This document shows positions 1 through 6,130 of a stretch of DNA of 9,332 nucleotides, piece by piece. A program made the translations under genes and the position numbers. Below the pieces are notes generated by a model. That model ran no database searches, was not told where the DNA came from, and saw only the letters and a list, made by a program, of their open reading frames with translations. Origin of the DNA: Clostridium sp. (lineage in GTDB: Bacteria > Bacillota_A > Clostridia > Lachnospirales > Lachnospiraceae); contig JAMPAW010000129.1 in assembly GCA_023666975.1 (NCBI GenBank), positions 1 through 9,332 on the forward strand, read 5' to 3'. Every line of letters starts with the position of its first letter. Position 1 is the first letter of the stretch.

Positions 1-6
1 ACGTGC

Positions 7-41
7 GACAAGCAACGCAAGTGTGCCTGCGTTGATTTGTC
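7..41. repeat. Imperfect hairpin at left edge, upstream of DUF4250 gene
   Basis: A 7-bp perfect stem (CAACGCA at 13-19 with TGCGTTG at 28-34, 8-base loop) is extended by a second 5-bp stem (GACAA at 7-11 with TTGTC at 37-41) across a 1/2-base bulge. No U-tract follows on either strand, so it is not a standard intrinsic terminator. It could be the end of an element lying outside the window or part of the leader of the plus-strand gene. I see nothing else in bases 1-118 apart from the ribosome binding site of that gene. Confidence 0.45.
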
Positions 42-118
42 TATATTGTACAACGGACGTTAGTGAAAACAGAGTTCCGCAATTACCTAATACTATAAAA
101 TTCAAAAGGAGAATAACT

Positions 119-298
119 ATGTCAAACATTCCAAACGATCCAATGATGCTGCTAAGCTATATCAATACCAAACTGCGAGATGATTATCCCAGCCTCGAAT
201 CACTTTGTGAAGACTTAAACCTCGACCAAGAAGAGCTTAGCAGTAAACTCTCCACTATCGGATACACCTACGATGCAGCACTAAACCGCTTTTTGTAA
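119..298 (+). CDS. DUF4250 domain-containing small protein
   Basis: A 59-residue protein starting MSNIPNDPMM. I recognise the DUF4250 family pattern: an N-terminal PxDPMMLLSxxNxKLRD segment (about residues 5-22), a central SLxxLCxDLxLDxEEL segment (about 26-41) and a C-terminal IGYxYDxxxNxF ending (about 47-58). It fills the usual family length, so it is complete. Function is unknown; it is acidic, cytosolic (no membrane segment or signal peptide), probably mostly helical and perhaps helix-turn-helix-like. The start is set by AAAGGAG about 7 bases before ATG at 119; the frame stays open upstream to 23, but that part has no ribosome binding site and does not resemble the family. It is the only plus-strand gene and converges with the patatin gene 39 bases away. 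No clear sigma-A promoter was found upstream. Confidence 0.88.
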   Translation: MSNIPNDPMMLLSYINTKLRDDYPSLESLCEDLNLDQEELSSKLSTIGYTYDAALNRFL

Positions 299-327
299 AA
301 TATCTGCTGCCGTCCATTGCGATATTT
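298..327. repeat. Weak inverted repeat in convergent gap
   Basis: AAATATC (298-304) pairs with GATATTT (321-327) across a 16-base loop between the converging DUF4250 and patatin genes. On the minus strand it ends in TTTTA. The stem is short and AT-rich, so it is at best a poor bidirectional terminator; no better one is visible in this gap. Confidence 0.2.
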
Positions 328-337
328 CCATATGGCA

Positions 338-1213
338 CTATACTCCCAGAAATTGTTTCATTGCTGCAAATTCCTTTCCCATTGTATAATATCCATGGTC
401 ATAAAAGGACTGCAGCTTTTGCCGGCTGATTTCGGTCCGCTTTGGACACTCTATCGAAGGGCGCAGCACAAATATCTTCCCCTCTCTTTCCAGCCGTTCA
501 ATTGCCTCCACCCGCTTATTGTAATAGAACGAGCGGTAATAGATACATTTTACCAGATTGGGATAATCTTTAAAAAAGGCGATGTATGCCCGTGCTTTCC
601 GGCTGGGAAATTTTTTCCGATACCCATACGGTCTCGTCAGAATCAGCACATTTCTTCTATGCCCGCATTCCAACGCACGCTTCAACGGAATCGAGTCCGC
701 CAGTCCGCCGTCCAGATACGGCACACCGTCAATGGTAACCATCGGCGCAGCCAGCGGCAGGCTTGCCGATGCACGGCAGATATTCGTAAGCCGCTCTACG
801 CTTTCCTTTTCCTGCATATATTCTGCCTGTCCGGTCAGCACATTGGTGACCACCATTTCACACTCCATTCCCTGACGGATATAAGTTTCAAAATCATAGG
901 GAAACGTTTCTTTAGGGAACGTCTCAAACAGTTTATCCATATCATATATACTGCGCTTCAAAATCGCTTTGCCTAACGAATTGCGGTAATCATTTTCTTT
1001 GCTCTCCGGTGCCATGCAGTTCAGGCTTCTTCCCTTCTGTTTGGAAACATAGCTGAGCGCATTACAGGCACCCGCCGAAACACCGATGACATACGGAAAC
1101 AAAAAATCCTGCTCCAGCAAATAATCCAGCGCTCCTGCGGTAAAGACTCCTCTTGAGGCTCCGCCTTCCAAAACAAGACCTGCCGTCTTCTTTTTCAACT
1201 CATCTTGTATCAT
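338..1213 (-). CDS. Patatin-like phospholipase family protein
   Basis: A 291-residue protein with the full patatin signature. The glycine-rich oxyanion loop GGASRG lies at residues 17-22, the nucleophile elbow GVSAG at 44-48 makes Ser46 the catalytic serine, and Asp168 in the DGG motif (168-170) completes the Ser-Asp dyad. Length and layout match the bacterial RssA/YjjU-like patatins, which are predicted to hydrolyse acyl esters of membrane lipids. There is no signal peptide, so it is probably cytoplasmic or loosely membrane-bound. Its ATG overlaps the stop of the upstream AI-2E transporter gene (ATGA), and an AAGGAAGTGG stretch inside that gene serves as ribosome binding site, so the two are probably translationally coupled. 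Substrate cannot be read from the sequence. Family assignment is firm; biological role is inference. Confidence 0.92.
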   Translation of the reverse strand: MIQDELKKKTAGLVLEGGASRGVFTAGALDYLLEQDFLFPYVIGVSAGACNALSYVSKQKGRSLNCMAPESKENDYRNSLGKAILKRSIYDMDKLFETFPKETFPYDFETYIRQGMECEMVVTNVLTGQAEYMQEKESVERLTNICRASASLPLAAPMVTIDGVPYLDGGLADSIPLKRALECGHRRNVLILTRPYGYRKKFPSRKARAYIAFFKDYPNLVKCIYYRSFYYNKRVEAIERLEREGKIFVLRPSIECPKRTEISRQKLQSFYDHGYYTMGKEFAAMKQFLGV

Positions 1214-2562
1214 TTTTCCACTTCCTTCTCTATGTCTTTTCCTGCTTCCTTAATATCCTTGGACTTCTCCACATTAATCTCCTTGACAATCTCTTCCATC
1301 GTCACCGATATTTCCTCTTCCAGTGTATGTATCTGCCCGTCGTCAGCTATCCGGTCAATATCGTAATATGCCGCAGTATCTAACGGCAGATTTTTTGCCT
1401 CCAGCTTCATTTTACAAAGCGAGCTGACCAAGGCATAAATGCAGGCAAAACAGGGTGCTCCCAAAATCATTCCCGGCACGCCGAAAAATCCGCCGCCGAC
1501 AAGAATGGCAAACAGAATCCACATACTGGATATCTGCAGCCGGTCGCCGATAATAATCGGTCCGATAATATTGCCGTCAACCTGCTGTAGAACCAGAACG
1601 AATACGACAAAAATAAGTCCCTGCTTATAATCCACCATCAGCAAAATCAGCGCACTGGGAATTGCACCGATAAATGGTCCAAAATAGGGAATAATATTCG
1701 TCACCCCTACTAAAATACTGATTAAGACTGCATACTCAAGACCCACAATCCGCATAAAGCAGTAGCAGATAACACCGATAATAAAAGAATCAATGATTTT
1801 TCCGTTAATAAATCCGCCAAAAATTTGGTTTGCGTAACGTGCACCCCGGACAATCGTATTCGCATTCCGCACATTAAACAGGCTAAAGACCAGCTTCTTG
1901 GCAATCGACACTAGAATTTCCTTCTCTGCCATGACATAAATGGAAATAATCAGCGCAAGAACGACATTCAAAATCATCTTCAAGCCGCCTACTATCCCCG
2001 AAGTTACGCCGACAACAATCTTATCCATATTCGGCAGAATGGAATTATTCAGATAAGCCAGAGCCTGCGAATAAACACGGTCCAGCCCCATAAGGACATA
2101 TTTACTCACTTCCGGATTATCTGGGTGGAGTGAATCTACCCATTTTACCACCGTGTTATAGTAATTGGGGGCATCGGTTACCAGTGTTACCAGCGACTGG
2201 TACAACTGCGGAATAACCATGTACAATCCGCCTATCAGGATAATCAGGAAAAAAATAATTGTGCACAGTATCCCCACTCCTCTGGAAAACCGTTTGCAGG
2301 CTTCCTCCTTAGCTTCTTTTCTCCATATCTTCCCGGCAAGAGGAAGAAAACAGTACCGTTCAAAAAAATTCAATATCGGATTGAGCAGATAGGCAAAGAC
2401 AAAGCCAAAGATAATCGGCATCATCGTTCCACTTATCACACGCTGAAACTCCTCCACTCTTGCCTCATGCTCTAACATATATTGGAACAAAATTGCCAGT
2501 GCAATTACACAGAACGCAACCGCTCCGATGCTCAAATATTTTTTCTCAACCTTCCACTTCAA
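1210..2562 (-). CDS. AI-2E family transporter (TTG start)
   Basis: A 450-residue polytopic membrane protein of the AI-2E transporter family (PF01594; TqsA/YdiK/PerM-like). Hydrophobic segments lie near residues 11-29, 44-64, 97-117, 189-212, 257-300, 303-325 and 345-380. The family's conserved C-terminal core is clear: NIIPYFGP at 289-296, then a stretch with QQxDGNIIGPxIIGDRLQ and a GVPGMILGAP motif near 361-370. A charged tail (about 385-450) rich in Glu and Lys follows, probably cytosolic and helical. Members have been linked to AI-2 export and to Na+/H+ exchange, so substrate is unknown here. The start is TTG at 2560-2562: GGGAGG (2571-2576) sits 8 bases upstream, while the nearby ATG (2565-2567) opens a two-codon frame only. 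It is coupled to the patatin gene downstream by ATGA. The gene lies directly after a strong terminator hairpin. Confidence 0.92.
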   Translation of the reverse strand: MKWKVEKKYLSIGAVAFCVIALAILFQYMLEHEARVEEFQRVISGTMMPIIFGFVFAYLLNPILNFFERYCFLPLAGKIWRKEAKEEACKRFSRGVGILCTIIFFLIILIGGLYMVIPQLYQSLVTLVTDAPNYYNTVVKWVDSLHPDNPEVSKYVLMGLDRVYSQALAYLNNSILPNMDKIVVGVTSGIVGGLKMILNVVLALIISIYVMAEKEILVSIAKKLVFSLFNVRNANTIVRGARYANQIFGGFINGKIIDSFIIGVICYCFMRIVGLEYAVLISILVGVTNIIPYFGPFIGAIPSALILLMVDYKQGLIFVVFVLVLQQVDGNIIGPIIIGDRLQISSMWILFAILVGGGFFGVPGMILGAPCFACIYALVSSLCKMKLEAKNLPLDTAAYYDIDRIADDGQIHTLEEEISVTMEEIVKEINVEKSKDIKEAGKDIEKEVEK

Positions 2563-2570
2563 ATCATTGT

Positions 2571-2576
2571 CCTCCC
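2571..2576 (-). promoter_or_regulatory. Ribosome binding site fixing TTG start of AI-2E gene
   Basis: GGGAGG on the minus strand, 8 bases before TTG. The ATG that lies between them is out of frame and hits a stop at its third codon, so the TTG is the working start. Confidence 0.75.
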
Positions 2577-2584
2577 GTCTTCCG

Positions 2585-2633
2585 AAAAAAAGGCAGTCAT
2601 TTAGAAAGGAATCTGCCCTTCTAAATGATTGCC
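2585..2633 (-). terminator. Intrinsic terminator after SPFH gene
   Basis: On the minus strand an 18-bp stem (arms 2616-2633 and 2592-2609, with two G-T wobbles and a 6-base loop) is followed directly by seven U (2585-2591). It sits 21 bases past the SPFH stop codon and should end the nfeD-SPFH transcript. The plus strand also has a T-run after the hairpin (ATATTTTTT), so it could work in both directions, though no plus-strand gene needs it. Confidence 0.88.
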
Positions 2634-2654
2634 ATATTTTTTACTTTCTAACCA

Positions 2655-3596
2655 TTATGACTGTCGCTGCTCATCATTTGCTGCTACCTCAACTACTGAC
2701 TTTGCAAGACCTGCAAGCCCCTGAATCTCTGACGGAATGATAATCTTCGTTGCCTTGCCGTCCGCAGCCTTGCCAAATGCCTCTAAGCTCTTTAACTGAA
2801 TAACCTCCACAGAAGGTTCCGATTCATTCAACAGTTTGATACCGTCTGCATTTGCTTTCTGAATCGCAAGAATTGCCTCTGCCTGACCTTCCGCCTCACG
2901 GATAGTTGCTTCTTTCTTCGCTTCCGCACGCAGGATTGCAGACTGCTTATCTGCTTCCGCCTCCAAAATGACTGATTCCTTATGCCCTTCTGCACGTAAT
3001 ACTGCAGATTTCTTCTCACCTTCTGCAATCAGAATCTGCTCACGTCTTTCACGCTCTGCCTTCATCTGCTTCTCCATTGCATCCTGAATTGCTGCCGGCG
3101 GAATAATATTCTTAAGCTCCACACGGTTCACCTTAATTCCCCATGGGTCCGTTGCCTCATCTAGAGTTGCCCGCATTTTGGTGTTAATGGTCTCTCTGGA
3201 CGTCAGTGTCTCATCAAGCTCCAAATCACCGATAATATTACGAAGCGTCGTAGCGGTAAGGTTTTCGATTGCCATAATCGGATTCTCTACACCGTAGCAA
3301 AACAGCTTCGGGTCTGTAATCTGAAAAAACACCACGGTATCAATTCGCATCGTTACGTTATCCTTCGTGATAACCGGCTGCGGTGCAAAATCGACAACCT
3401 GTTCCTTCAACGTAACCCGCTTTGCAACCTTATCGATAACCGGTGTCTTAAAGTGCAGTCCTACGGACCATGTTCCCGTGTATGTTCCCAGACGTTCAAT
3501 GACATAGGCATGCGCCTGCGGAACAACGCGAATGCTGCTCATCACAACTATAATTACCACAAATACCAAAAAGACTAAAAATCCTATACCTGACAT
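2655..3596 (-). CDS. SPFH/band 7 (stomatin/QmcA-like) membrane protein
   Basis: A 313-residue SPFH-domain protein. One N-terminal membrane anchor (residues 3-20) leads into the band 7 domain (about 21-175), recognisable from VVPQAHAYVIERLGTY and GLHFKTPVID near the start and from VNRVELKNIIPP near 157-167. A long charged coiled coil follows (about 172-255), containing five 11-residue repeats that begin with AE[GA]. The C-terminal part (about 262-300) has the EVIQLKSLEAF motif. It resembles E. coli QmcA and paraslipins, which form large oligomeric cages or scaffolds on the membrane; a direct enzymatic activity is not expected. The start has AAAGGAG 6 bases before ATG. It follows the NfeD gene by 28 bases, a widely conserved pairing in which the two proteins are thought to act together. 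Confidence 0.95.
   Translation of the reverse strand: MSGIGFLVFLVFVVIIVVMSSIRVVPQAHAYVIERLGTYTGTWSVGLHFKTPVIDKVAKRVTLKEQVVDFAPQPVITKDNVTMRIDTVVFFQITDPKLFCYGVENPIMAIENLTATTLRNIIGDLELDETLTSRETINTKMRATLDEATDPWGIKVNRVELKNIIPPAAIQDAMEKQMKAERERREQILIAEGEKKSAVLRAEGHKESVILEAEADKQSAILRAEAKKEATIREAEGQAEAILAIQKANADGIKLLNESEPSVEVIQLKSLEAFGKAADGKATKIIIPSEIQGLAGLAKSVVEVAANDEQRQS
2862..3026 (-). repeat. Five hendecad coiled-coil repeats within SPFH gene
   Basis: Residues 191-245 of the SPFH protein fall into five consecutive 11-residue units: AEGEKKSAVLR, AEGHKESVILE, AEADKQSAILR, AEAKKEATIRE and AEGQAEAILAI. The 11-residue period is typical of gently right-handed coiled coils and of SPFH oligomer walls. 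The DNA is diverged between units, so this is an old protein-level repeat and not a recent duplication. Confidence 0.8.
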
Positions 3597-3624
3597 AATG
3601 TTCTCCTTTTCTCTTATCTAATCA

Positions 3625-4101
3625 TCATTTCTCCTGCTCTGCCGTATCTGCCGGCTGCTCAGCTTTTGCTCCCACGATTAGCTTCACACCCTGGATTTCG
3701 TGGATAACAACCTGAACACCTGCCGGAATGATTTCATCATCACTTTGTGCCCTTGCCGTCCACTCCATACCGTTTACTTTCGCCTGTCCTGTTCCTGCAA
3801 GATTGTTAATCTCCTGCAATACAACTGCAGTCTGTCCGATCAGCGATTCGGCATTCGTCTTTTCCGTGTTGGCATCCAAATGCTTGACTGCAAGCGGTCT
3901 TGTCAGAAACAATAACAAAATGGACACCACCAAAAACAAAATGACCTGAACGACTAAACCCGCATGGCAAAGGCATGCAATTGCTGCAATAAATGCGCCG
4001 CCGGCAAACCATATCGTCGTAAGTCCAAGTGTGATAATCTCAATCACAAGGAAAATTGCCGCAAGTGACAGCCAGGATATCACCTGTACTGCTATACTCA
4101 T
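3625..4101 (-). CDS. NfeD family membrane protein (short form)
   Basis: A 158-residue short-form NfeD protein (like E. coli YbbJ). Three membrane segments lie at about residues 5-27, 30-47 and 50-67. After a linker comes the C-terminal OB-fold-like NfeD domain (about 86-146) with its typical pattern IGQTAVV, then GxAKVNGMEWTA, then IPAGVQVxxxEIQGVKLIV. The serine-protease domain of long NfeD proteins is absent, as expected for this class. The frame stays open to a GTG at 4110, but that codon lies inside the ribosome binding site; GGGAGGTGG (4107-4115) is placed correctly for ATG at 4101, so I use that start. The SPFH gene follows 28 bases downstream; the OB domain is thought to contact or modulate its SPFH partner. 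A 76-base gap to apt shows no clear terminator or promoter. Confidence 0.92.
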   Translation of the reverse strand: MSIAVQVISWLSLAAIFLVIEIITLGLTTIWFAGGAFIAAIACLCHAGLVVQVILFLVVSILLLFLTRPLAVKHLDANTEKTNAESLIGQTAVVLQEINNLAGTGQAKVNGMEWTARAQSDDEIIPAGVQVVIHEIQGVKLIVGAKAEQPADTAEQEK

Positions 4102-4106
4102 ATTTT

Positions 4107-4115
4107 CCACCTCCC
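4107..4115 (-). promoter_or_regulatory. Ribosome binding site deciding the nfeD start
   Basis: GGGAGGTGG on the minus strand, with its GGAGG core 8 bases before ATG at 4101. It contains the GTG codon (4108-4110) that would begin the longer reading frame, which rules that codon out as the main start. Confidence 0.7.
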
Positions 4116-4186
4116 TCTCCTATTTATTCATAGGTGTTTGCGAAACCCATATTTTCAAAGCATTCGCTGTACAATATAGCCATATA

Positions 4187-4720
4187 TCATTTGCCGTCAT
4201 AGATAATCAGTGAATCTACATTGTACTTGCCAAGACGTTCCCGTCCTTTAAGTCCCGCCAGTTCCATGACAAACTGGATTCGGACTACTTCTCCTCCCAG
4301 ACTCTCCACCATATCAATAATCGCTTCCATGGTTCCCCCGGTAGCAATCAGATCGTCTATAATGACTACTTTATCTCCCGGTTTCACTGCATCTTTATGC
4401 ATTTCGATCACGGCAGTGCCGTACTCCAGTGCATACTCCCTTTCTATCGTCTCACACGGAAGCTTTCCCTTCTTGCGGACGGGCACAAATCCTTTTCCCA
4501 GCATATATGCCACAGGCATACCAAAAATAAACCCTCTGGATTCCGGTCCGATTACAATATCAAAATCGACCCCTTTAAGACTCTCTATCATTCCGTCCAC
4601 GGATTTCTTCAATCCTTCCGGACTCTGGATTATGGACGTGATGTCCCGAAAAATAATCCCTTCTTCCGGAAAATCCGGAATACTCCTCACATACTGGTCA
4701 ATGCCACATCTGTCCTGCAT
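4187..4720 (-). CDS. apt: Adenine phosphoribosyltransferase
   Basis: A 177-residue enzyme of the type I phosphoribosyltransferase fold that converts adenine and PRPP to AMP and pyrophosphate in cytosolic purine salvage. Typical APT landmarks are present: YVRSIPDFPEEGIIFRDIT (residues 10-28), GPESRGFIFG (58-67), the flexible-loop segment VRKKGKLP (81-88) and the PRPP-binding motif VVIIDDLIATGGT (118-130). Length agrees with bacterial APTs and the C-terminus is intact. ATG at 4720 has AGGAGG 7 bases upstream. In many related Firmicutes apt precedes relA; here it is followed by nfeD and an SPFH gene and preceded by spmAB. The 141-base gap upstream holds a possible promoter and a palindrome, so it may be transcribed on its own. 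Confidence 0.96.
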   Translation of the reverse strand: MQDRCGIDQYVRSIPDFPEEGIIFRDITSIIQSPEGLKKSVDGMIESLKGVDFDIVIGPESRGFIFGMPVAYMLGKGFVPVRKKGKLPCETIEREYALEYGTAVIEMHKDAVKPGDKVVIIDDLIATGGTMEAIIDMVESLGGEVVRIQFVMELAGLKGRERLGKYNVDSLIIYDGK

Positions 4721-4763
4721 AAGTATACCTCCTGATTTTATCCCTATTGAAAATCATGTCACT

Positions 4764-4776
4764 TTGTAAAATACAA
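4764..4776. promoter_or_regulatory. Palindrome upstream of apt, possible operator
   Basis: TTGTA-AAA-TACAA is a perfect inverted repeat with a 3-base centre, 43-55 bases before the apt start and overlapping the predicted start of transcription from the candidate promoter beside it. Position and symmetry suggest a repressor site, but AT-rich palindromes of this size can arise by chance and I do not recognise the motif. Confidence 0.25.
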
Positions 4777-4780
4777 TATT

Positions 4781-4809
4781 AGAATATCACACAGGAGGAA
4801 TCTGCGCAA
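4781..4809 (-). promoter_or_regulatory. apt: Candidate sigma-A promoter for apt
   Basis: On the minus strand a -35-like TTGCGC (4804-4809) and a -10-like TATTCT (4781-4786) are separated by 17 bases, with a TGA extension in front of the -10 (extended -10 form). The -35 is weak. It would give a leader of about 55 bases for apt. Confidence 0.3.
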
Positions 4810-4861
4810 GATTTTCATTGCTTTTTTTCGCAGGCCCATCTGCGCGGATTTGCCTGAACAC

Positions 4862-5410
4862 TTAAAACACGGACATGGAGTGAGCGACCGCCCCTGCAAT
4901 CCATACGCTGATAAACACGCTGCTGATTGCTATCACGATACCGGCCGGAACTGTCCAGCGTGACCTCCCGATGCCGACACTCATCAAATAGACCGAGACA
5001 GTATAGAACAGCGTTTCTGTACAACTCAACAGAATTGATGCGGCCATGCCGATATAGGAATCCGTTCCAAATTCTTTGAAAAGGTCAAACAGCAGACCAT
5101 TTGCACCGGAGGCAGAGAACATTTTGACAATACCAGCCGGAAGTATTTCCACAGGAATATGAAACAGTTCTGCCACTGGTTCAAGCCACGAGCTTAGCAA
5201 ATCCAAAGCTCCAGAACTTCTCAATACGCCCACTGCCACCAAAAGCCCGACAATCGTCGGTGCAATATCGAAAATAATCTGGAAACCCTTTTTTCCGCCT
5301 TCCACAAAATCTTCAAAAACCGGTTTCCTGTTGATTATCCCGTATCCCACAATATAAAAAATGACCAGAGGAATCAAAAAGACAGAAAGAAAATTCAAGA
5401 AACGTATCAT
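4862..5410 (-). CDS. spmB: Spore maturation protein B
   Basis: A 182-residue membrane protein of the SpmB family, built on the nucleoside-recognition/Gate domain. Hydrophobic segments lie near residues 5-24, 45-63, 87-110, 117-145 and 154-175. Conserved stretches include AVGVLRSSGALD (59-70), LPAGIVKMFSASGANGLL (90-107) and the SCTETLFYTVSVY segment (129-141). SpmA and SpmB act together in the forespore membrane during sporulation and are needed for normal dehydration of the spore core; the transported compound is unknown. The frame is open ten codons further upstream, but ATG at 5410 has GGGGAGG about 6 bases before it and overlaps the spmA stop codon (ATGA), so translation is probably coupled. 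No intrinsic terminator is evident after it. Confidence 0.93.
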   Translation of the reverse strand: MIRFLNFLSVFLIPLVIFYIVGYGIINRKPVFEDFVEGGKKGFQIIFDIAPTIVGLLVAVGVLRSSGALDLLSSWLEPVAELFHIPVEILPAGIVKMFSASGANGLLFDLFKEFGTDSYIGMAASILLSCTETLFYTVSVYLMSVGIGRSRWTVPAGIVIAISSVFISVWIAGAVAHSMSVF

Positions 5411-6012
5411 AGCCGCCCTCCCCGTTTCCCAAGCATGCAAAGCACTTTACAGATGATGAAGGCCAGCACAGTAGTCAGCGCCGTTGCCAGCAGTGCCGGA
5501 CCCACCACCGCTGCCGGGCTTGCACTGCCATACTGGCTCCGGTAGGCAATCATATTAATGGGAATCAACTGCAGCGATGAAATATTTAACAGCAAAAATG
5601 TGCACATCTCGTCACTGGCAACCCGTTTATCATTTCCCCTCTCCGCTTCTAACTGCTGTAAGGCCTTCATTGCCTGCAGTCCGGTCGGCGTACAGGCCCA
5701 TCCAAGCCCCAGGATATTGGCGATAAAATTGGCAGATATGTACCGGGCCGCTTCATGTTCGATTGGCAAATGTGGGAACAGAATTTTTAATACCGGCTTC
5801 ATTTTCTGCGTAAGGCTCTCCACCAGACCGGAGTTTTGTGCAATGTAAAGCAGACCGTTCCACATGCTCACTACTCCGGCCATAACAAAAAGAAGTTCTA
5901 CGGCTTCTTTCGAGGACGCAATCACTCCCTCGCACACGGCATTCAGATTTCCTTGAAAAGCGGCCACCACAATTCCAAATAAAATCATTCCCGCCCACAG
6001 ATAATTCAGCAC
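5407..6012 (-). CDS. spmA: Spore maturation protein A (GTG start)
   Basis: A 201-residue partner of SpmB, also a nucleoside-recognition/Gate-domain membrane protein. Membrane segments are near residues 5-20, 38-58, 92-110, 138-156 and 168-195. The hallmark NILGLGWACTPTGLQAM (99-115) and LLLNISSLQLIPINMIAYR (140-158) are both present. Length is close to that of B. subtilis SpmA. The start is GTG at 6010-6012, with AGGGGG 8 bases upstream; the overlapping ATG at 6012-6014 is out of frame and stops at its third codon. It forms a coupled pair with spmB. In B. subtilis the pair lies downstream of dacB; here no D-alanyl-D-alanine carboxypeptidase gene is adjacent, and an exporter operon lies upstream. 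I found no clear sporulation sigma-factor promoter in the 118-base gap. Confidence 0.93.
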   Translation of the reverse strand: MLNYLWAGMILFGIVVAAFQGNLNAVCEGVIASSKEAVELLFVMAGVVSMWNGLLYIAQNSGLVESLTQKMKPVLKILFPHLPIEHEAARYISANFIANILGLGWACTPTGLQAMKALQQLEAERGNDKRVASDEMCTFLLLNISSLQLIPINMIAYRSQYGSASPAAVVGPALLATALTTVLAFIICKVLCMLGKRGGRL

Positions 6013-6040
6013 ATTTAATCCCCCTCTTCGATATTGTAAA

Positions 6041-6065
6041 CGAATATTTTGAAAACAAAATTTCG
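6041..6065. repeat. AT-rich inverted repeat upstream of spmA
   Basis: CGAATATTTTG and CAAAATTTCG form a 10-bp stem with one bulged base around an AAAA loop, 29-53 bases before the spmA start. It is not followed by a U-tract, so it is not a plain terminator. It could be an operator or a chance product of AT-rich DNA. It is the main recognisable structure in the 6013-6130 gap. Confidence 0.3.
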
Positions 6066-6130
6066 CAATTACCTAAATATACGGGGATATGCGCAAAAAT
6101 AGAACCTGTATTCTTAAACTGCGCTGCCGC

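Noticed and set aside
23..118. N-terminal extension of the DUF4250 frame
   Set aside because: No ribosome binding site at 23, and the extra 32 residues do not fit the family, whereas AAAGGAG precedes the ATG at 119.
317..976. Long open frame of 219 codons on the plus strand opposite the patatin gene
   Set aside because: It lies wholly antisense to a gene with intact catalytic motifs, has no ribosome binding site, and its translation matches no family pattern I know.
4120..4186. Promoter between apt and nfeD
   Set aside because: TTGAAA and TATGAA are present on the minus strand, but 20 bases apart; no pair with acceptable spacing was found.
4221..4769. Open frame of 182 codons on the plus strand opposite apt
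   Set aside because: Antisense shadow of a well-conserved enzyme; Ser/Pro/Ile-rich composition expected from reverse-reading apt, and no ribosome binding site.
4800..4860. Possible terminator after spmB (CGCAG/CTGCG and AATCT/AGATT hairpins)
   Set aside because: On the minus strand the first hairpin is followed by a run of A, not U, and the second by CCTCC, so neither fits an intrinsic terminator.
6087..6130. Possible terminator after the second permease
   Set aside because: The only stem next to a T-run is AGAA/TTCT, four AT-rich pairs; too weak to call.
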